Shown here one piece after another: positions 57,484-64,000 of a stretch of DNA of 64,000 nt (its first letter is position 1; each line of letters begins with the position of its first letter). Location of the stretch: positions 1 to 64,000 of the forward strand of contig JBFMGD010000003.1 in the NCBI GenBank assembly GCA_040751775.1, read 5' to 3'. Source of the DNA: JBFMGD01 sp040751775. GTDB taxonomy: Bacteria; Bacillota; Dethiobacteria; DTU022. The notes under the pieces are model-generated. The model made no database searches, was not told where the DNA came from, and was given only the letters and a program-made list of their open reading frames with translations. The position numbers and the translations under genes were made by a program.

Positions 57484-58367
57484 TCGGGGAGAACAAGGGC
57501 CAGGTAACCGAAATGCTTTACCCGGGACATTTTGCCTGCCCCGGATGCGGCGCCGCCCTGACGGTGCGCTATTTGACCCGTGCCCTCGGTGAGGATCTGG
57601 TAGTGGTGATTACCGCCTCTTGTTGGAGCATTATCGCCGGGGTGCCGCCGCTAACCGCATTGAAATGCCCGATCCTGCACTGCCCGTTTCCGAGCGCCGG
57701 CGCGGTGGGCGGCGGGGTCAGGCGCGGCCTGGACGTCAAGGGAGCGCACGGTACCACCGTTGTAGTTCTGGCCGGCGACGGCGGGACATTTGATATCGGC
57801 TTGCAGGCTCTCTCCGGAGCCGCCCAACGCAATGAAAATTTCATTTTCGTTTGTTACGACAATGAGGCTTATATGAATACCGGGATGCAGACCAGTTCAG
57901 CCACGCCGTACGGCGCCCGGACCAACACAGCTCCCTACCCCCTGTTTAAAGAAGGGCGTAAAAAAGATATTATCCAGATCATGTCGGCTCACGGTATACC
58001 CTACGCCGCCACGGCCACGGTCGCCTTTCCCGACGACCTCGAGCAAAAATTCCGGAAGGCCAAGGAAATAGAGGGCTTTCGATTCATCCATGTCCTCTCA
58101 CCATGCCCGCCGGGTTGGGGCGTTGAATCGGCGGAAACGATTCAGATTTCCCGGTTGGCGGTGGAAACATGCTTTTTTCCGCTTTATGAAATTATCGACG
58201 GCGGTTCCATGCAGTTGACCTACCGCCCCCCTGTCCAGAAAAAGCTGGAGCAGTACCTGTCGGCGCAGCGGCGCTACAGCGGTTTGCATGAACAGCAGCT
58301 CGAGAAGCTGCAGCAGGATGTTGACCGGCATTGGGAGAAGCTGCTCCGGTTGTCCGGTCGATCCTGA
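57480..58367 (+). CDS. 2-oxoacid:ferredoxin oxidoreductase beta subunit
   Basis: 295 residues. TPP-binding subunit: HFACPGCGAALTVRYLTRAL with Fe-S ligand cysteines, the TPP motif VLAGDGGTFDIGLQ and FVCYDNEAYMNTGMQTS. Last gene of the operon, followed by a terminator. Overlaps the alpha gene by four bases. Confidence 0.95.
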   Translation: MIGENKGQVTEMLYPGHFACPGCGAALTVRYLTRALGEDLVVVITASCWSIIAGVPPLTALKCPILHCPFPSAGAVGGGVRRGLDVKGAHGTTVVVLAGDGGTFDIGLQALSGAAQRNENFIFVCYDNEAYMNTGMQTSSATPYGARTNTAPYPLFKEGRKKDIIQIMSAHGIPYAATATVAFPDDLEQKFRKAKEIEGFRFIHVLSPCPPGWGVESAETIQISRLAVETCFFPLYEIIDGGSMQLTYRPPVQKKLEQYLSAQRRYSGLHEQQLEKLQQDVDRHWEKLLRLSGRS

Positions 58368-58384
58368 GTCACACAGCCCCTCCT

Positions 58385-58419
58385 AGTCCGGTGCCGGAAG
58401 TTCGGGACCGGACTTTTTT
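58385..58419 (+). terminator. Rho-independent terminator of the oxidoreductase operon
   Basis: AGTCCGG (58385-58391) pairs with CCGGACT (58408-58414), followed at once by a T-run. It is 18 bases after the stop and separates the operon from the convergent Phd-Uma2 gene. Confidence 0.85.
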
Positions 58420-58439
58420 AAAATGACCCTGTCTTTCGT

Positions 58440-59159
58440 TCAATCAAAAATTTCTTCGAGTTTAATATGCAGTCCGTCAAAAAGCATGGACCGCAAAAGA
58501 TCATCCTTTACGAAAAGCCTCATAGCCGCAACGTCTTTATCTTTGAACATGTATACTATTACTTCCCTGCTGAAGTAGTTTACGATCCAGTATTCCTGAA
58601 TTCCGGTCTGCATATAGAGGTCGAGTTTTTTGACAAGGTCCATCCGGGACGAAGTTTCGGAGAGCACTTCAATGACAAGTGAAGGAATACCCGTATACCT
58701 GTCTTTTGCATTTTTATTTTCCGGATCACATATGACCAGAATATCCGGCTGCACCACATTCATGCCGTTCTCACCCTTCTTTAAAATGACATCAAAGGGT
58801 GATAGGTAGGGCATACACTGCTTCCCTTTGAACCAGGCGGAGACAATGACAAATAAGTTCCCGATGATCCGCTGGTGAGTTATCTTTGGGGAAGCAAGCA
58901 AAAATACTTCACCGTCGATATACTCGTACCTTTCCTCTGTTTTTTCATACATCTCCATAAATTCTTCATAACTAATTTTTTTACCGTGATACCCGTATGA
59001 AGCGGACTGTTCCCACACCTTGCCGGCATCGTGCCAACTGTCAAGCTTCGTTAGCCTCGCTACCGGCGTCCCGTTTTTCGTGACAATGATATCTTCCCGG
59101 TCAAGCAATTTAAGGTATTTCCCAAAATTATTCTTCATATCGGTCGCTTTAATGATCAT
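58440..59159 (-). CDS. Phd-like antitoxin domain fused to a Uma2 (DUF820) nuclease-like domain
   Basis: 239 residues. Residues 1-40 (MIIKATDMKNNFGKYLKLLD, then TKNGTPVARLTKL) match the N-terminal DNA-binding half of Phd/YefM antitoxins. From about 60 to the end is a Uma2 domain of the PD-(D/E)XK fold: YEYIDGEVFLL, VQPDILVICDP, IPSLVIEVLSETSSR, GIQEYWIVNY. Base composition is AT-rich compared with its neighbours, so transfer is likely. Its promoter carries a perfect palindrome, consistent with autorepression through the Phd part. Uma2 proteins are of unclear function. Confidence 0.85.
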   Translation of the reverse strand: MIIKATDMKNNFGKYLKLLDREDIIVTKNGTPVARLTKLDSWHDAGKVWEQSASYGYHGKKISYEEFMEMYEKTEERYEYIDGEVFLLASPKITHQRIIGNLFVIVSAWFKGKQCMPYLSPFDVILKKGENGMNVVQPDILVICDPENKNAKDRYTGIPSLVIEVLSETSSRMDLVKKLDLYMQTGIQEYWIVNYFSREVIVYMFKDKDVAAMRLFVKDDLLRSMLFDGLHIKLEEIFD

Positions 59160-59178
59160 TTAACCACTTCCTTGGCTG

Positions 59179-59224
59179 ATATTTTAGCTAAAATATTATA
59201 TCATGCGGGATTTTTCAGAGTCAA
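59179..59224 (-). promoter_or_regulatory. Promoter with overlapping 18-bp palindrome
   Basis: On the minus strand TTGACT (complement of 59219-59224), 18-base spacer, TATAAT (complement of 59195-59200). ATATTTTAGCTAAAATAT (59179-59196) is a perfect palindrome that touches the -10 box and the start site. It is a good candidate operator for the Phd-Uma2 protein itself. Confidence 0.75.
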
Positions 59225-59379
59225 TGCTCTGCGGATCGCTGCCGGGACCAGTTCTGCGCGGCGAGGGCTTGCAAAAATTAGAATAATAATAAATTTTATA
59301 ATTTCATAAGCAGGATTTTTAGGCTGAAGGAAGAAAATTCTTAAGCAGAGCGATCAATAGATGAAGGAGGTGAACGGCT

Positions 59380-60222
59380 GTGCGCGAACTGAAAGCGGAA
59401 ACGATATCGGAGGTTGTGGCGGCGATGTGCCAGGAAGCCAATATTTACCTGGGTGAAGACGTTGTGCAGGCTTTAAAGAACTCCTTGCAGATCGAAGAAT
59501 CCCCTACCGGCAAAGAGGTGCTGCAGCAGCTCATCGAAAACGTGGCCATTGCCCGTAACGAGCAGATCCCCGCCTGCCAGGATACCGGTTTTGCCGTTTT
59601 TTTCGTGGAATGGGGCCAGGAGGTCCACCTGACCGGAGCAACCCTGGAGGATGCCGTCAACGAGGGGGTGCGCCGGGGCTACCGGGACGGCTTTTTGCGT
59701 AAATCGATCGTTAAAGATCCATTGAACCGGGTTAATACCGGGGACAATACCCCGGCTGTAATCCATTTGACCATGGTGCCGGGCGATCAGGTTAAGATTG
59801 CGTTCGCCCCGAAGGGCGGCGGCAGTGAAAACATGAGCACCGTGAAGATGCTCAATCCTTCAGACGGCGAGCAGGGCCTGGTCAATTGCGTGGTCAACCA
59901 CGTCCGGGATGCCGGACCCAATCCCTGCCCGCCGATCGTGGTCGGAGTGGGCTTCGGCGGCACCTTTGAAAAAGTGGCGCTCTTGGCGAAAAAAGCCCTC
60001 TTCAGGCCGGTGGGTGAACCGAACGGCGACCCGTTTTACGCCGCGCTGGAACAAAAAATCCTGGAGCGCGTCAATAAACTCGGAATCGGCCCCCAGGGTT
60101 TCGGCGGTCGCGTCACCGCTCTGGCGGTGCACATAGAGGTGCATCCCTGCCATATTGCCAGTATGCCGGCGGCGGTAAACATCAACTGCCATGCCGCGCG
60201 CCACGTTGAGCGGGTGATCTAA
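59380..60222 (+). CDS. Fumarate hydratase, class I, alpha subunit
   Basis: 280 residues. N-terminal half of the [4Fe-4S] class I fumarase (TtdA/FumA N-terminal family). The segment PACQDTGFAVFFVEWGQEVH and GGGSENMSTVKMLNPSDG are typical and carry cluster Cys residues. GTG 59380 follows a near-perfect AAGGAGGTGA. Partner beta subunit follows. Converts fumarate and malate. Confidence 0.94.
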   Translation: MRELKAETISEVVAAMCQEANIYLGEDVVQALKNSLQIEESPTGKEVLQQLIENVAIARNEQIPACQDTGFAVFFVEWGQEVHLTGATLEDAVNEGVRRGYRDGFLRKSIVKDPLNRVNTGDNTPAVIHLTMVPGDQVKIAFAPKGGGSENMSTVKMLNPSDGEQGLVNCVVNHVRDAGPNPCPPIVVGVGFGGTFEKVALLAKKALFRPVGEPNGDPFYAALEQKILERVNKLGIGPQGFGGRVTALAVHIEVHPCHIASMPAAVNINCHAARHVERVI

Positions 60223-60259
60223 TGAGACAAGCAGCGGTATACGAAAGGAGGAACAGCCA

Positions 60260-60814
60260 GTGGAACTGAAACGACTGCGCGCTCCCTTAAGCGATGCTGA
60301 TGTTCTCCAGTTAAAGGCGGGCGATAACGTTTTAATCAACGGCGTCATCTATACGGCCCGGGACGCTGCGCATAAGAAACTGGTCGAGTTGATGGAGAAG
60401 GGTGAAGCGCTGCCGATCGATTTAACCGGCCAGTTTATCTATTACGTGGGTCCCACTCCGGCCCGGCCGGGTCAGGCTATCGGCTCCGCCGGTCCGACAA
60501 CCAGCGGCCGCATGGATGCCTATACCCCGCAAATGCTGGCGCACGGGATGAAAGGCTGTATCGGCAAGGGGTTTCGCAGCACCGCGGTTAAGGATGCCCT
60601 GCAGCAATACAAGGGAGTCTACCTTGCCGCCGTGGGAGGAGCAGGGGCGTTGCTTTCCAAGTGTGTGCACAAATGTGAAGTAGTGGCTTACCCCGAACTG
60701 GGCGCCGAAGCGATTCACCGGCTGGAGGTCGCAGATTTCCCCGCGACCATTATTAACGACGCGTACGGCAACGACCTCTACCTGGAAGGGGCGAAACAGT
60801 ACCGCATCGAGTGA
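60260..60814 (+). CDS. Fumarate hydratase, class I, beta subunit
   Basis: 184 residues. C-terminal half of class I fumarase: VGPTPARPGQAIGSAGPTTS, GMKGCIGKGFRST and PELGAEAIHRLEV match. GTG 60260 follows AAAGGAGG. The split into two genes is usual in Clostridia and archaea. Confidence 0.94.
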   Translation: MELKRLRAPLSDADVLQLKAGDNVLINGVIYTARDAAHKKLVELMEKGEALPIDLTGQFIYYVGPTPARPGQAIGSAGPTTSGRMDAYTPQMLAHGMKGCIGKGFRSTAVKDALQQYKGVYLAAVGGAGALLSKCVHKCEVVAYPELGAEAIHRLEVADFPATIINDAYGNDLYLEGAKQYRIE

Positions 60815-60874
60815 GGAAAGGTGAGCCCGGTTACAGCACCGGGCATAGAAAGCATAAGAAAGGTGGTTTTTTAA

Positions 60875-62212
60875 GTGCCGATGAATAAAGATGAACTGCT
60901 GGCCAAGGCGAAGAAACCGGCTGAGGATGCCATGAAGCTGCACCCTTTTTACAAGGGTAAAATTGAGGTAAACTTAAAAAGCTGCGTGCGCGGTATCGGC
61001 GATTTCGCGATCTGGTATACGCCCGGCGTGGCTGAACCGTGCAAAGCGATCGCCCGGAATAAGGAAGATGTCTACAAGTATACGAATAAGGGTAACTTTC
61101 TGGCGGTAATCTCCGACGGCACCCGGGTGCTGGGCTTGGGCGATATCGGCCCCGAGGCCGGCATGCCCGTGATGGAAGGAAAAGCGCTGCTTTTTAAATA
61201 CTTAGGCGGCGTGGACGCATTTCCGGTCTGCGTGGATACCAAGGACGCCGATGAATTGATCAAGTTTGTCAAATTGATCCAGCCCTGCTTCGGCGGCGTG
61301 AACCTGGAAGATATCGAGAGCCCCAAGTGCTTCTACATCCTTGACAGATTGAAGGAAGAGTGCCACATTCCGGTCTGGCATGACGATCAGCAGGGCACGG
61401 CCATGGTCAACCTGGCCGGTCTCTACAATGCGCTCAAAATCGTCGGCAAGAAAATCGGCCAGGTCAAGATAGTGATGCTCGGCTCGGGCGCAGCCAATAT
61501 CTGTACCGCCCGGCTGCTGATCGCCGCCGGCGTGGACCCCGGCAAGATCGTGATGTGCGACAGCAAGGGTACCCTGCACAAGGGGCGCACCGAACTGAAA
61601 GAAAAACACCCGGTGAAGTGGGAACTGTGCCAGACGACCAACGCCGGCGGCCTGGTTGGCGACGCAGCCGCTGCTTTCCAGGGGGCGGATGTGGCCATTT
61701 GCCTCTCCACACCCGGGCCCGACACGGTGAAAAAGGAATGGGTTACCAGCATGGCCAAAGACGCGATCGTCTTCGCCTGCGCCAACCCTATCCCCGAGAT
61801 CTGGCCGTGGGAAGCGATCGAAGCCGGCGCCAAAATCGTCTCGACAGGCCGCTCCGATTTCCCCAACCAGGTTAACAATTCCCTCGGCTTTCCGGCCATC
61901 TTCCGCGGTGTTTTGGATGTTCAGGCGACCACCATTACCGACAGCATGTGTATCGCCGCCGCGCAAGAGCTGGCTGCCTGCGCGCCGGACGGCGGGCTGA
62001 ATCCTGAAAAAATCTTGCCGACCATGGACATGTGGGAAGTATTCCCCCGTGTCGCCACCGCCACGGCGCTCAAAGCGATCGAAGAGGGGGTGGCGAGGAT
62101 CAAGCTCAGCCGCGAGGAAATTTATAATAAAGCAGAGCAAACAATTCGCCGGGCCCAGGAGCAGACCAAAAGCGCAATGGAGCAAGGATTTATTCCGGCA
62201 CCGCCTGCTTAA
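60875..62212 (+). CDS. Malic enzyme (malate dehydrogenase, oxaloacetate-decarboxylating)
   Basis: 445 residues. Converts malate to pyruvate and CO2 with NAD(P)+. Active-site Tyr region DFAIWYTPGVAEPCKAI, catalytic Lys region MPVMEGKALLFK, metal-binding HDDQQGTA, and Rossmann motif VMLGSGAANICTARLL. GTG 60875 start; ATG 60881 is the alternative. Sits between fumarase and fumarate reductase genes, completing a succinate-to-pyruvate route. Confidence 0.94.
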   Translation: MPMNKDELLAKAKKPAEDAMKLHPFYKGKIEVNLKSCVRGIGDFAIWYTPGVAEPCKAIARNKEDVYKYTNKGNFLAVISDGTRVLGLGDIGPEAGMPVMEGKALLFKYLGGVDAFPVCVDTKDADELIKFVKLIQPCFGGVNLEDIESPKCFYILDRLKEECHIPVWHDDQQGTAMVNLAGLYNALKIVGKKIGQVKIVMLGSGAANICTARLLIAAGVDPGKIVMCDSKGTLHKGRTELKEKHPVKWELCQTTNAGGLVGDAAAAFQGADVAICLSTPGPDTVKKEWVTSMAKDAIVFACANPIPEIWPWEAIEAGAKIVSTGRSDFPNQVNNSLGFPAIFRGVLDVQATTITDSMCIAAAQELAACAPDGGLNPEKILPTMDMWEVFPRVATATALKAIEEGVARIKLSREEIYNKAEQTIRRAQEQTKSAMEQGFIPAPPA

Positions 62213-62232
62213 ATAGAGAAGGAGGAGCATCC

Positions 62233-62916
62233 GTGACCGACACAATCCCGCTGGTCGACATCTACGTCATGGGCAAACAGTACCGTGTTCCCGAGTCGCT
62301 AACGATCATGGAAGCGATGGAATACGCCGGTTACCAGTTGAAACGGGGCTGCGGCTGCCGGGCCGGTTTCTGCGGCGCCTGCGCCACCGTCTACCGTATC
62401 GCCGGGGATTTTGAGCTGAAAGTGGGCCTGGCCTGCCAGACCAAAGTGGAGGCGGGCATGTACCTGGCCCAGATTCCCTTCTTCCCGGGCCGCAAAGCGA
62501 CATTCGACCTGGAGGAAATAAAACCTTCAATCGCGTACTTCGCCCAACTCTACCCGGAAGTATTCCGCTGCCTCGGATGCAGTTCCTGCACCAAGGTATG
62601 CCCGCAGGATATCGACGTGATGCAGTATATCGCCTATATCCAGCGCGGCGACTTTGCCAGGGCGGCTGATCTTTCATTTGACTGCCTGATGTGCGGCCTC
62701 TGCGTTTCCCGCTGCCCGGCGCACATCGTCCACTACAATGCCGGCCTGACCGCCCGCCGCCTTTACAGCCGCTATATCGCCAAGCCGGACGCCTTCCTGG
62801 CACAACGGGCCAGGGCGATTGAAGAAGGCGCCTTTGACGCTGAACTGCAAGACTTGACGGCATCGGATCGGGAACGGCTGCAGGAGCTTTACAACAGCCG
62901 TGAAATCGAAAAATAG
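62233..62916 (+). CDS. Fumarate reductase/succinate dehydrogenase-type iron-sulfur subunit
   Basis: 227 residues. N-terminal [2Fe-2S] domain (RGCGCRAGFCGACATVY...LACQT), then two complete four-cysteine motifs, CLGCSSCTKVCPQDIDV and CLMCGLCVSRCPAHIV. Ordinary SdhB/FrdB has one [4Fe-4S] and one [3Fe-4S] site; here both later sites have the full ferredoxin set. GTG 62233 follows GGAGGAG. No membrane-anchor gene is seen beside it. Passes electrons to or from the flavoprotein that follows. Confidence 0.88.
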   Translation: MTDTIPLVDIYVMGKQYRVPESLTIMEAMEYAGYQLKRGCGCRAGFCGACATVYRIAGDFELKVGLACQTKVEAGMYLAQIPFFPGRKATFDLEEIKPSIAYFAQLYPEVFRCLGCSSCTKVCPQDIDVMQYIAYIQRGDFARAADLSFDCLMCGLCVSRCPAHIVHYNAGLTARRLYSRYIAKPDAFLAQRARAIEEGAFDAELQDLTASDRERLQELYNSREIEK

Positions 62917-62943
62917 GATCGCTCAAGGAGGGAAAGAGCAAAA

Positions 62944-64000
62944 GTGCCCTATACGCCCCAGTTAAGAGAGTTGATCAAAAAAGTTGAAGAAACAAGGCCC
63001 TCCCGTGTCGGGGTTCAATACCCCCGCATGACCCCTGAAGAGCGCGTGGCGGTCTTGAAACGGTTTCACCCCGACTATATTGAAGATGGGTTCCGTGAAA
63101 TCAAGATAGGCGTGGACAGGGGGGTGCGCATGCCCCTGGAAATGGCTGATGTGATCGAAGCCTGGAGCCGCCTGCGCGGTGTCGATCTCGATTTAAACCG
63201 TGCGCCGGACTTTGATGTCGATGTCCTGATCATCGGCGGCGGGGGAGCGGGCGCTTCGGCGGCGCTGGAAGCGCAGGCGCAAGGCGCGACTGTGCTGATG
63301 GTGACCAAACTGCGCTTTGGCGACGCCAACACGATGATGGCCCAGGGAGGCATCCAGGCTGCCGACAAAGAGAACGATACCCCGGGCGCTCATTACCTGG
63401 ATGTGGTCGGCGGCGGTCGTTTTGAGAACGTCCCCGCGCTGGCCCGGGCGCTGGTCATGGACGCGCCCCTGGTGATCAAGTGGCTCGAAGATTTGGGCAC
63501 GATGTTTGACAAGAAAGAAGACGGCACCATGGTGACAATCCACGGCGGCGGCACCTCCCGCAAGCGGATGCACGCAGCGCGCGACTATACCGGCGCCGAG
63601 ATCATGCGCACCCTGCGCGATGAAACTTATAACCGCGGCGTCAAGATCATCGAGTTCTGCCCGGCGGTGGAGCTGCTCTTGGACGATCAGGGCCGGGCGG
63701 CCGGAGCGGTGCTTTATAACCTGGAAACAGAGGCTTACCTGCTGGCCCGGGCCAAGACCGTGATTATCGCCACGGGCGGTTCGGGCAGGCTGCATTACCG
63801 CGGTTTCCCCACCAGCAACCATTACGGGGCCACCGCCGACGGCCTGGTTATCGGTTACCGCGCCGGGGCGAAGACCATCTTCGCCGATTCGATCCAGTAC
63901 CATCCCACCGGCGGCGCCTTCCCGCCCCAGCTTTTAGGCCTGCTGGTCACGGAGAAAACGCGGGGCCTGGGGGCGACACCGTTGAACATCAAGGGTGAGC
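62944..64000 (+). CDS. Fumarate reductase/succinate dehydrogenase-type flavoprotein, N-terminal part
   Basis: 352 residues are visible; the gene runs off the window. GTG 62944 follows AAGGAGGGAAAG. An unusual extension of about 90 residues (MTPEERVAVLKRFHPDYIED and onward) precedes the FAD site VDVLIIGGGGAGASAALEA. The FAD-attachment/Ala-rich segment MMAQGGIQAA, the HGGGTSRKRMHAARDYTGAE segment and the second nucleotide-binding TVIIATGGSGRLHYRG follow. Family is clear; direction (fumarate reduction or succinate oxidation) is not. Operon with the Fe-S subunit, fumarase and malic enzyme. Confidence 0.92.
   Translation, partial: MPYTPQLRELIKKVEETRPSRVGVQYPRMTPEERVAVLKRFHPDYIEDGFREIKIGVDRGVRMPLEMADVIEAWSRLRGVDLDLNRAPDFDVDVLIIGGGGAGASAALEAQAQGATVLMVTKLRFGDANTMMAQGGIQAADKENDTPGAHYLDVVGGGRFENVPALARALVMDAPLVIKWLEDLGTMFDKKEDGTMVTIHGGGTSRKRMHAARDYTGAEIMRTLRDETYNRGVKIIEFCPAVELLLDDQGRAAGAVLYNLETEAYLLARAKTVIIATGGSGRLHYRGFPTSNHYGATADGLVIGYRAGAKTIFADSIQYHPTGGAFPPQLLGLLVTEKTRGLGATPLNIKGE

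Noticed and set aside
61202..62245. 347-codon minus-strand frame opposite malic enzyme
   Set aside because: It is a shadow of the conserved gene; no ribosome site or domain.

Overview
The window reads as about 64 kb of a GC-rich, anaerobic, monoderm (Gram-positive type) bacterium of the Clostridia / Desulfotomaculum-Pelotomaculum kind. The lineage is inferred, not proven. It rests on Firmicutes-type RNA regulators (a tryptophan T-box, a ykkC-family riboswitch, a c-di-GMP-I riboswitch), a clostridial pur gene order with purS, strong AGGAGG ribosome sites with frequent GTG and TTG starts, a membrane pyrophosphatase, ferredoxin-linked 2-oxoacid oxidoreductase, and a split B12-dependent acyl-CoA mutase. 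No rRNA, tRNA or CRISPR array was seen.

Layout. 1-2.6 kb: end of an acyl-CoA synthetase gene and an acyl-CoA dehydrogenase. 2.6-13.7 kb: a complete monoderm Tad/Flp pilus operon (flp, tadV, tadE, tadG, cpaB, cpaE, cpaF, tadB, tadC, a membrane VWA protein, DUF192) behind a consensus promoter and a c-di-GMP-I riboswitch with terminator. 13.8-16.5 kb, minus strand: trpB2 behind a Trp T-box, then two small Gate-domain membrane proteins. 16.6-35.4 kb: purine region, with a ykkC-family (probably PRPP) riboswitch, a purine permease, purE-B-C-S-Q-L-F, an interruption (hppA, a REP-associated transposase with its palindromes, an ABC exporter), then purM-N-H-D from a new promoter.

35.4-44.9 kb: acyl-CoA block with a two-subunit CoA-transferase, thiolase, two acyl-CoA dehydrogenases, cobalamin adenosyltransferase, MeaB chaperone, and the large and B12-binding subunits of a methylmalonyl/isobutyryl-CoA-type mutase. 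44.9-47 kb: a TetR regulator with its operator and an epimerase. 47.4-49.4 kb: ligA. 49.5-58.4 kb: a PAS sigma-54 activator, an orphan ABC ATPase with a decayed M28 peptidase gene, and a branched-chain amino-acid oxidation operon (Leu/Val dehydrogenase plus a four-gene 2-oxoacid oxidoreductase with a GltD-ferredoxin fusion) behind a near-consensus sigma-54 promoter. 58.4-59.2 kb: an AT-rich Phd-Uma2 fusion gene. 59.4-64 kb: two-subunit fumarase, malic enzyme, and fumarate reductase/succinate dehydrogenase subunits running off the window.

Together these genes fit an amino-acid- and fatty-acid-oxidising anaerobe, possibly a syntroph. Acyl-CoAs are made, dehydrogenated and thiolysed; a B12 mutase links branched or odd-chain acyl-CoA to the succinate-fumarate-malate-pyruvate route; valine and leucine carbon enters through deamination and ferredoxin-dependent decarboxylation; and pyrophosphate from CoA-ligase reactions can be recovered by the ion-pumping pyrophosphatase.
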